Positions 1 to 4,517 of a stretch of DNA of 6,454 nucleotides are shown here, piece by piece; position 1 is the stretch's first letter, and every line of letters begins with the position of its first letter. The notes beneath the pieces were generated by a model. That model did not search any database. It had not been told where the DNA came from and worked only from the letters and a program-made list of their open reading frames with translations. The translations under genes and the position numbers were made by a program. This DNA is from Verrucomicrobiia bacterium (GTDB taxonomy: Bacteria > Verrucomicrobiota > Verrucomicrobiia > Opitutales > Opitutaceae), in NCBI GenBank assembly GCA_030424825.1, contig JAUHWE010000279.1:1-6454 (forward strand), in the 5' to 3' direction.

Positions 1-1
1 T

Positions 2-2119
2 ACAGATACGTCCGTTATTGATTTCAGGAACCACCTGATCGATGGAGACAACAAAGGGGAGTCTTTGGATTTCGAAACCTACAACGTATCCGCCGAACAC
101 TTGTTCTGGAATAACAACATCGGAATCGAGCTAGCCTATGACAAGCAAACCAACTACCAGCAGAACCATAGACTCCTCAGTGGAGGCAGATCCGAGGCGC
201 TTCAAATTGATCCGACGGAAATACTGCCCGATGGCTCTGTAAATCCTAATTTGGGACGTCCGTTGATTGGGTTTAACAACGGTTCTTGGAGTAAACGTGA
301 TTCAGAGAGCGACGTGTTCCGGACTACTGCCTTCATCAAGCTGAACGCTTCCGAGCGCACGGATGGGCTGATCAGCAAGCTCGTGGGGAACCACACTATT
401 ACGGGGCTTTTTGAAACCCGAGAGGCAAGCAGTTACAGCCGGAATGGCAACCAGTACATTTGGGGTGCCGATTACGCTGAGTTTGGCACTTACGACAACG
501 GAAACTACGTAAATGCGAGTCTACCTCGCGTGAATGGTCACCGCAATTTTGGTGGGATTGTTTATCTGGGCGATTCGCTCTACGGCGCTTCGACTTCAGC
601 CGGGGCCAATCTTCAGGCGAGTCTTCCTACCATCGTGGTAGAGGACTCCTACACGATCACGGTGCACAATCCTAAAACAGACGCTTGGGAAAACAGAAGC
701 TTTTCAGTCGAGAAAAATCCTGTCCAAGCGGGTTCCAAGAGTCGTTTGGAACGGGATTCCGAAGCCTTGGTGGTGGCCAGCCGTTTCTGGGACGACCACA
801 TTATCGCTACCTATGGTTGGCGTAAGGATAGCCTTAATTCCTTTGCGGAAAACGCGCCGATTACCTCTCCCGGCAGATACGCGATTCTTGACGATCCTGA
901 TTTCCAAGTTCTGGATACATCCAGTGGTTCGGAAGACAGCGATACCACTTTTTCATGGGGTGTCGTAGGACATGCGCCACGGAACTGGGTCGACAACCTT
1001 CCGGTAAGCTCGCTTAGCGTGCACTACTCTACGGCGGAAAACCGAGTCGCTAGCGCGAGTGTGCGCCACGACCTTTTTGGTCGCGAATTGCCCTCTCCGC
1101 GCGGTGAAACAGAAGAGCATGGCTTTTCGTTCGGATTGCTGGAAGACCGAATCTCTATCCGGGCAACCTGGTATGAGACCGTTCAGTCATTGAGGACAGA
1201 AACGGATTTGTCTGCGCTCAATGGTCTGCTTCCGTTTGTGCTGAATCGAGTCGGGGAAAATGCCCGTGCGGTGATTGATGAAAACTTCTACGAGCAAGAC
1301 GACATTGAGGATCTGGCGAACTATCCCGCTGAACCGCCGGAAATCGTGCAGGCATGGAATATTCGTGATGATGGAACGGGGACCGGCGCATTGATCTGGA
1401 ATGCTCCATCCAATCTGTCAACTACGAGTGATGGAGTCTCGAAAGGTTTCGAGCTTGAAGCAATTGGTAGCATTAATCCTAACTGGACCGTTTCCTTCAA
1501 TGCGACCAAGCAGAAAGTATCCCGAAGCAATACGGCTCCTGAGTATCAAGAGTACATTTACGGTGAATACAATCGAGTCGCCCTTTGGGGTCAGGACCAA
1601 TACGGCAAGTATCCGTCCGCACTGGGCAATGCGTTCAGCTTGGGTGAACGGATCGATCTGATATACCTAAGCCCGTTCAATCTGGCAAGGTCGCAAGATG
1701 GTTCTGGTTCGGTCGATCAGATCCGTGAATGGCGATTCAATATGTTTACCAACTACCGGTTTGATGCGGATAGCAAATTGAAAGGCTTCACCATCGGAGG
1801 CGGCGCTCGCTGGCAAGACGAAGCAGCCATTGGCCATCCTCAAATCTTCGACACCGAGCTGAATACGTACAAGCCCGATATCGAAAATCCGCACTTTGGG
1901 CCAAGCGAGTTCAACATGGATAGCTTTGTGCGCTATAAAAAGCCTATCATGAATGACAAGGTTGACATGACGCTGACTTTCAACGTCCGGAACTTGTTGG
2001 ATAATGATGACTTGATTCCCGTGGCCGCGAATCCGAATGAAGGCTCTATGGGACTTGTCGCCGTTTGGCGCATCCCAACCGAGCGTACTTACTCGCTAAC
2101 CGCGAAATTCAATTTCTAA
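2..2119 (+). CDS. TonB-dependent outer-membrane receptor, C-terminal beta-barrel part (5' end outside window)
   Basis: The frame is open from the first bases, so this is the last 705 residues of a larger receptor; the in-frame TTG at 65 is not a believable start. What is seen: no plug domain, but long stretches of alternating polar/aromatic strands with extended loops, a late barrel segment beginning VSKGFELEA (about residue 479 of the fragment) and running into PNWTVSFNATKQ, a penultimate-strand motif FNVRNLLDND near residue 660, and a C-terminal strand TERTYSLTAKFNF ending in phenylalanine, the usual BAM recognition signal. Known of the family: such barrels import oligosaccharides, siderophores or vitamins using TonB-ExbBD energy. 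The GFELEA segment and the RTYSLTAKF ending resemble the very long receptors expanded in Verrucomicrobiota. The gene faces the sulfatase and transporter convergently, so it is not in their operon, though a shared glycan role is plausible. The substrate cannot be read from the sequence. A hairpin terminator follows 30 bp after the stop. Confidence 0.9.
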   Translation, partial: TDTSVIDFRNHLIDGDNKGESLDFETYNVSAEHLFWNNNIGIELAYDKQTNYQQNHRLLSGGRSEALQIDPTEILPDGSVNPNLGRPLIGFNNGSWSKRDSESDVFRTTAFIKLNASERTDGLISKLVGNHTITGLFETREASSYSRNGNQYIWGADYAEFGTYDNGNYVNASLPRVNGHRNFGGIVYLGDSLYGASTSAGANLQASLPTIVVEDSYTITVHNPKTDAWENRSFSVEKNPVQAGSKSRLERDSEALVVASRFWDDHIIATYGWRKDSLNSFAENAPITSPGRYAILDDPDFQVLDTSSGSEDSDTTFSWGVVGHAPRNWVDNLPVSSLSVHYSTAENRVASASVRHDLFGRELPSPRGETEEHGFSFGLLEDRISIRATWYETVQSLRTETDLSALNGLLPFVLNRVGENARAVIDENFYEQDDIEDLANYPAEPPEIVQAWNIRDDGTGTGALIWNAPSNLSTTSDGVSKGFELEAIGSINPNWTVSFNATKQKVSRSNTAPEYQEYIYGEYNRVALWGQDQYGKYPSALGNAFSLGERIDLIYLSPFNLARSQDGSGSVDQIREWRFNMFTNYRFDADSKLKGFTIGGGARWQDEAAIGHPQIFDTELNTYKPDIENPHFGPSEFNMDSFVRYKKPIMNDKVDMTLTFNVRNLLDNDDLIPVAANPNEGSMGLVAVWRIPTERTYSLTAKFNF

Positions 2120-2149
2120 AGTCTAGTTCGATTCAACGTATTTATAGAG

Positions 2150-2178
2150 CGCGTCTCCTCCGGGAGGCGCGTTTTTTT
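2150..2178 (+). terminator. Rho-independent terminator of the TonB receptor gene
   Basis: A 9-bp stem (2150-2158 with 2163-2171, one G-T wobble) closes a TCCG tetraloop and is followed immediately by seven T residues (2172-2178). It begins 30 bp after the receptor stop codon. The opposite strand has no T-run after the hairpin, so it should act only on the plus-strand transcript and not on minus-strand readthrough from the sulfatase and RAYT side. Confidence 0.9.
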
Positions 2179-2185
2179 GTTACCC

Positions 2186-2273
2186 GATGGGTAGGGCAAC
2201 GCCCTCCGGGCGTGCCGCAATGCATTAATCTTCTAGTGCGGCAGGCTCGGAGGTCCTTGCCCTACCTGACTGG
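2186..2273. repeat. REP-pair (BIME-like) repeat, copy A, 88 bp
   Basis: This is 84/88 identical to copy B at 2801-2888, in the same orientation. It is an imperfect palindrome with arms 2190-2218 and 2238-2266 around a 19-nt centre. The left unit has GTAG (2191-2194), then a hairpin: GGCA, a bulged A at 2199, CGCCC, loop TCC (2205-2207), GGGCG, TGCC (to 2216), giving nine base pairs. The right arm carries the inverted unit with its own GTAG on the minus strand (2266-2263). GTAG plus a bulged hairpin is the layout known for REP sequences bound by RAYT transposases. The minus-strand GTAG supplies the TAG stop of the disrupted RAYT frame. Confidence 0.85.
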
Positions 2274-2315
2274 ATCCCACTTCCACTGCCAGTCTTCGTA
2301 TTTAGTAACAAGATC

Positions 2316-2374
2316 CGATCTCCGAGCGCCCATTGGTGTATCTATCGGGTGGGCGCTCGGAGATCGCCCGCTAC
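2316..2374. repeat. Palindromic GTAG/REP-like element inserted in the RAYT frame
   Basis: A perfect 17-bp inverted repeat (2316-2332 with 2350-2366) encloses a 17-nt loop. On the minus strand the outer side carries GTAG (2374-2371), then a small hairpin with stem GGGCG/CGCCC (2369-2365 with 2355-2351), two further pairs and loop TCC. This is the same plan and the same TCC loop as copies A and B but a different stem sequence, so it looks like a second REP subfamily. The opposite end lacks the GTAG half and joins the RAYT tail directly, suggesting a truncated pair. Confidence 0.75.
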
Positions 2375-2383
2375 CTTAAAATA

Positions 2384-2403
2384 CCTCGGGGCTTGCCCCG
2401 GGG
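2384..2403. repeat. GC-rich hairpin adjoining the RAYT truncation point
   Basis: An 8-bp stem (2384-2391 with 2396-2403, one wobble) closes loop CTTG. It lies between the premature RAYT stop (2409-2411) and the GTAG palindrome. On the minus strand it is followed by TATTTTAA, so it could act as a weak terminator for the truncated RAYT message. More probably it is part of the inserted repetitive DNA, as it has no GTAG foot. Confidence 0.6.
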
Positions 2404-2800
2404 ATGCTTTATTTCACTTTGTCATCGAGGTTCTCGTCGTTGCGAATCCGATGATCAAAGAAATCCCGCTGCCACTGGATCCCGTTGTTATTCGCGAGAT
2501 AGCGTTTCCATGAACTTACAAAGGTTTTCAAGTTCACATCGGCGGGAAAAGACGCCAAAACGTGAAGATGGTCTGGCATTACAACCAGCAGGCGACAATA
2601 CCACTTCTGGTGTAGATGGTAGTACTTAGCTGATTCCACTATCCCGTATCCATTTTTTTGATTAGCCAATTGGTTCTTTCCACGTGGGTGCGAATTGATG
2701 CTAATAAAGAAGACCTCGGCATGGGATACCCACGTCGGTGGGGTGTGGTTGAGAGCTTTTCGAGTGGTGAGTTGGGGTTTCATTAAAAGAGATTTGATGC

Positions 2801-2888
2801 GATGGGTAGGGCAACGACCTCCGGGCGTGCCGCGATGCATTAATCTTCTAGTGCGGCTGGCCCGGAGGTCCTTGCCCTACCTGACTGG
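2801..2888. repeat. REP-pair (BIME-like) repeat, copy B, 88 bp
   Basis: The same unit as copy A with four substitutions, at unit positions 17, 34, 58 and 62. The arms 2805-2833 and 2853-2881 match at 26 of 29 positions, so single strands could form a very long stem-loop. GTAG occurs at 2806-2809 on the plus strand and at 2881-2878 on the minus strand. The minus-strand copy supplies the sulfatase stop codon. The element sits between the sulfatase stop and the RAYT start (17 bp away) and may protect or terminate the sulfatase mRNA 3' end, a role known for REPs elsewhere. Confidence 0.85.
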
Positions 2889-4298
2889 TCCAATCGGTTG
2901 GGCGTCCTCGGAGGGCAGCCACTGGGCATGTTGCTTCATAATCCTTGCGGTGCCTTTGCGAAAGGCGATGTTAGTCCACTCGTTAGGATCGCTCTCCAAG
3001 TCGTAAAGTTCCTCGTCGCCGTTCTTGTATTTGATATATCGGTACCGATCGGAGCGGACAGCGTGATTCCCTTGTCCATATGTGATGAGCGCAGGATCCC
3101 ACCTAGTCTTTGGCTTCTTGAGAAGAGGAGCGAGGCTTTTGCCTTCCAGATGGCTAGGGGTCGGTAGTCCGCAAAGCTCGGTAAGAGTAGGGTATAGATC
3201 GATGAGAGTGACCGGGCGATGGCAGATTTGTCCTTCCTTGTGACCAGGGACGGCGATGATATAGGGAATATGGGTGGCCTTCTCGTAGAGCACAAACTTC
3301 TCCCAATGCTCTTTCTCGCCGAGATGGTAGCCGTGGTCGGACCAAAGAACAATAATGGTGTTGTCCGCTTTTCCGCTTTTGTCTAAGGCGTCTAACAGTC
3401 GACCCACTTGGTAATCCGCGAAACTAGCCGATGCCTGATAGCCCTGAATCGCCTTGTCGAAGATATAGGCATCCCGAAGTTTCTCTGCTTTAAAGGTGCT
3501 CATGAATTTTCGTCCCGGCGGATGAAGGAGCGCTTTGGCTTCTTCCGGCAAATCTTCCAGATCGTCCGCTTTGATGTCGGGAAGCGTCAGCCTTCCCAGC
3601 GGATATTGGTCGAACCATTCCTGCGGGGCGTAGAATGGCATGTGGGGTCGGAAGATTCCAGTAGCGATAAAGAAGGGGGATTCGCTCGAGGTTATCTTAC
3701 CGATGGCCCAATCCACCGTCCGGTTGTCAATGTGATCCTCCGGGTTCCGTGGATACACGCCCCAATCAAAATTGCGACTGACCGGGCTTATCTTCCCATT
3801 GGGCCCGGTCCAGCTCCGGATCCCGTTTAGGTTTCCATTCCGGGGCATGGGTTGGTCGGGCTGCGAAGAAGGAAACACCAGGAAATCATCGAATACTTCG
3901 TATTTATGGTATTCTGTGCCGTGGTGATGAAAGATCTTGCCGCTGGCAAACGTCTGGTAGCCATTGTTTTTGAAGTGCTGCGGAAGAAGGGGCACGTCAG
4001 ACAAAGCCTGCTTCCAGTCGCTATTATTTCCATACACGCCACTTGTAGAAGGACGGACACCACTGAGAACGGAGGCCCGCGAGGGGTTGCAGGCGGGTGA
4101 GTTGCAATAGGCTTTTGAGAAAAAGGTCCCACGCGCCGCGAGACGTTCGATGTTGGGTGTCTGGATGGGGTTGGACTTGTCGAATAGGGTCGTCCAGTCG
4201 TTCATGTCGTCAATGGCGATAAAGAGCACGTTGGGAGCGCCGTGAGCTCCCACATGAAGGATGGAGAATGAGAAATGAACAATGAAAAGCGCTCTCAA
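2877..4298 (-). CDS. Secreted formylglycine-dependent sulfatase, iduronate-2-sulfatase-like
   Basis: It hydrolyses sulfate esters, probably on a sulfated glycan in the periplasm or outside the cell. Counting from TTG 4298 (473 residues), the mature protein begins about residue 22 at PNVLFIAIDDMNDW, with metal-binding Asp30-Asp31. The sulfatase signature CNPSRASVLSG has Cys70 in C-x-P-S-R, the residue converted to formylglycine by FGE-type maturation. Further matches to iduronate-2-sulfatase active-site residues are Lys121/His124 in GKIFHHHG, His219 in RPHMPF, Asp321-His322 in WSDHGYHLGE and Lys334 in HWEKF. The C-terminal subdomain has AVRSDRYRYIKY and LYDLESDPNEWTN. All expected catalytic residues are present. 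The start is uncertain: no ATG lies between the domain and ATG 4478, and the 60 extra residues from 4478 only translate repeats. TTG 4298 gives a short signal peptide (MRALFIVHFSFS..., ending near AHG-A); TTG 4313 has GGAGG only 3 nt upstream. The stop TAG lies in repeat B. The transporter upstream on the same strand suggests a joint role. Confidence 0.92.
   Translation of the reverse strand: MRALFIVHFSFSILHVGAHGAPNVLFIAIDDMNDWTTLFDKSNPIQTPNIERLAARGTFFSKAYCNSPACNPSRASVLSGVRPSTSGVYGNNSDWKQALSDVPLLPQHFKNNGYQTFASGKIFHHHGTEYHKYEVFDDFLVFPSSQPDQPMPRNGNLNGIRSWTGPNGKISPVSRNFDWGVYPRNPEDHIDNRTVDWAIGKITSSESPFFIATGIFRPHMPFYAPQEWFDQYPLGRLTLPDIKADDLEDLPEEAKALLHPPGRKFMSTFKAEKLRDAYIFDKAIQGYQASASFADYQVGRLLDALDKSGKADNTIIVLWSDHGYHLGEKEHWEKFVLYEKATHIPYIIAVPGHKEGQICHRPVTLIDLYPTLTELCGLPTPSHLEGKSLAPLLKKPKTRWDPALITYGQGNHAVRSDRYRYIKYKNGDEELYDLESDPNEWTNIAFRKGTARIMKQHAQWLPSEDAQPIGPVR
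4254..4288. repeat. Degenerate 7-bp tandem repeat (five units) within the sulfatase signal-peptide region
   Basis: Five consecutive heptamers follow the pattern ATGANNN on the plus strand (the second unit is ATGGAGA), for example ATGAAGG at 4254-4260 and ATGAACA at 4275-4281. Read on the minus strand as NNNTCAT units they encode the hydrophobic core of the sulfatase signal peptide (FIVHFSFSILH). The 7-nt period is not a multiple of three, so the repeat is a DNA-level pattern and not a protein repeat. Confidence 0.7.
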
Positions 4299-4302
4299 GA
4301 TA

Positions 4303-4356
4303 GGGTAGGGCAACGACCTCCGTCCTGCCCTGGGCAGAGTCGAAGGGACGTGCCGC
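4303..4356. repeat. REP-like half repeat, copy C, with nested 26-nt hairpin insertion
   Basis: Positions 4303-4322 match the left arm of copies A and B including GTAG (4305-4308); the match to copy B is exact. It resumes at 4349-4356 with CGTGCCGC. Between them, 26 nt (4323-4348) replace the two G residues of copy B. The insert contains a small palindrome (stem CTGCC 4325-4329 with GGCAG 4333-4337) and ends in GTCGAAGGGA. No right arm follows. The element lies immediately upstream of the preferred sulfatase start and places a GGAGG (minus strand, 4321-4317) close to TTG 4313. Confidence 0.7.
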
Positions 4357-4395
4357 GTTGGTCCAAGCAGTAGTTGTTCAGCGATTGCTTTTCTA

Positions 4396-4422
4396 ACCAC
4401 AAGAAGCACATAAGTCACAAGA
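4396..4422. repeat. Three-unit 9-bp periodic repeat (CACAAGA type) in the transporter-sulfatase spacer
   Basis: CACAAGA at 4398-4404, CACATAA at 4407-4413 and CACAAGA at 4416-4422 recur every 9 bp. It lies in the 219-bp gap between the transporter stop and the preferred sulfatase start. The rest of the gap holds copy C and a direct repeat CCACACA (minus strand, about 4480-4505); no convincing promoter or terminator was seen. Confidence 0.5.
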
Positions 4423-4517
4423 TATTCTGGATACGAAAGCAGACGGCGGGTAGATCGGGATCTGTGATATAGGTGCATTGTGTGGTTAAAATGAATCTGT
4501 GTGGCGTTCGAATGGGT

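Larger units (their letters stand above)
2262..2783 (-). pseudogene. REP-associated tyrosine transposase (RAYT, Y1/IS200-like HUH family), interrupted
   Basis: The intact N-terminal frame runs from ATG 2783 to a TAA at 2411-2409 (124 residues). It starts MKPQLTTRKALNHTPPTWV, typical of RAYTs, and has the HUH motif in VVMPDHLHVLASFP (His72-Leu-His74) and the conserved block WQRDFFDHRIRNDENL (104-119). In the family this block is followed within a few residues by a YIxxNPV-type motif carrying the catalytic tyrosine. Here the frame stops just before it. After about 95 bp of palindromic DNA (2316-2408), the same frame resumes at 2315 with DLVTKYEDWQWKWDPVR and stop TAG (2264-2262); this matches the tryptophan-rich C-terminal tail of RAYTs. 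I infer an ancestral gene broken by a hairpin element that removed or replaced the tyrosine motif, so the product should be inactive. An in-frame ATG at 2840 lies inside repeat B and adds residues that only translate the repeat; ATG 2783 is preferred although no clear Shine-Dalgarno is seen. REP-type repeats flank both ends. Confidence 0.85.

Noticed and set aside
2065..2379. Plus-strand open frame of 104 codons across the receptor 3' end and copy A
   Set aside because: It overlaps the receptor in another frame, crosses the terminator and repeat, and shows no recognisable protein features.
2784..2840. 19-residue extension of the RAYT from ATG 2840
   Set aside because: It lies mostly within repeat B, while MKPQLTTRKALNHTPP from 2783 matches the usual RAYT beginning.
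2186..2888. Possible CRISPR array from the repeated 88-bp units
   Set aside because: There are only two full copies more than 500 bp apart, with a gene rather than short spacers between them, and they are internally palindromic.
2695..3167. Plus-strand open frames opposite the RAYT start and sulfatase end
   Set aside because: They are antisense shadows of well-supported genes and of repeat B.
4359..4366. TGGTCCAA shared after copy C and after copy B (2886-2893), suggesting C is an internal deletion of a full unit
   Set aside because: Eight bases are too few, and in copy B these bases encode the sulfatase C-terminus, so the match is probably chance.
4299..4478. 60-residue N-terminal extension of the sulfatase from ATG 4478
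   Set aside because: It translates the CACAAGA array and repeat C, has many basic residues, resembles no sulfatase leader, and no Shine-Dalgarno precedes the ATG.
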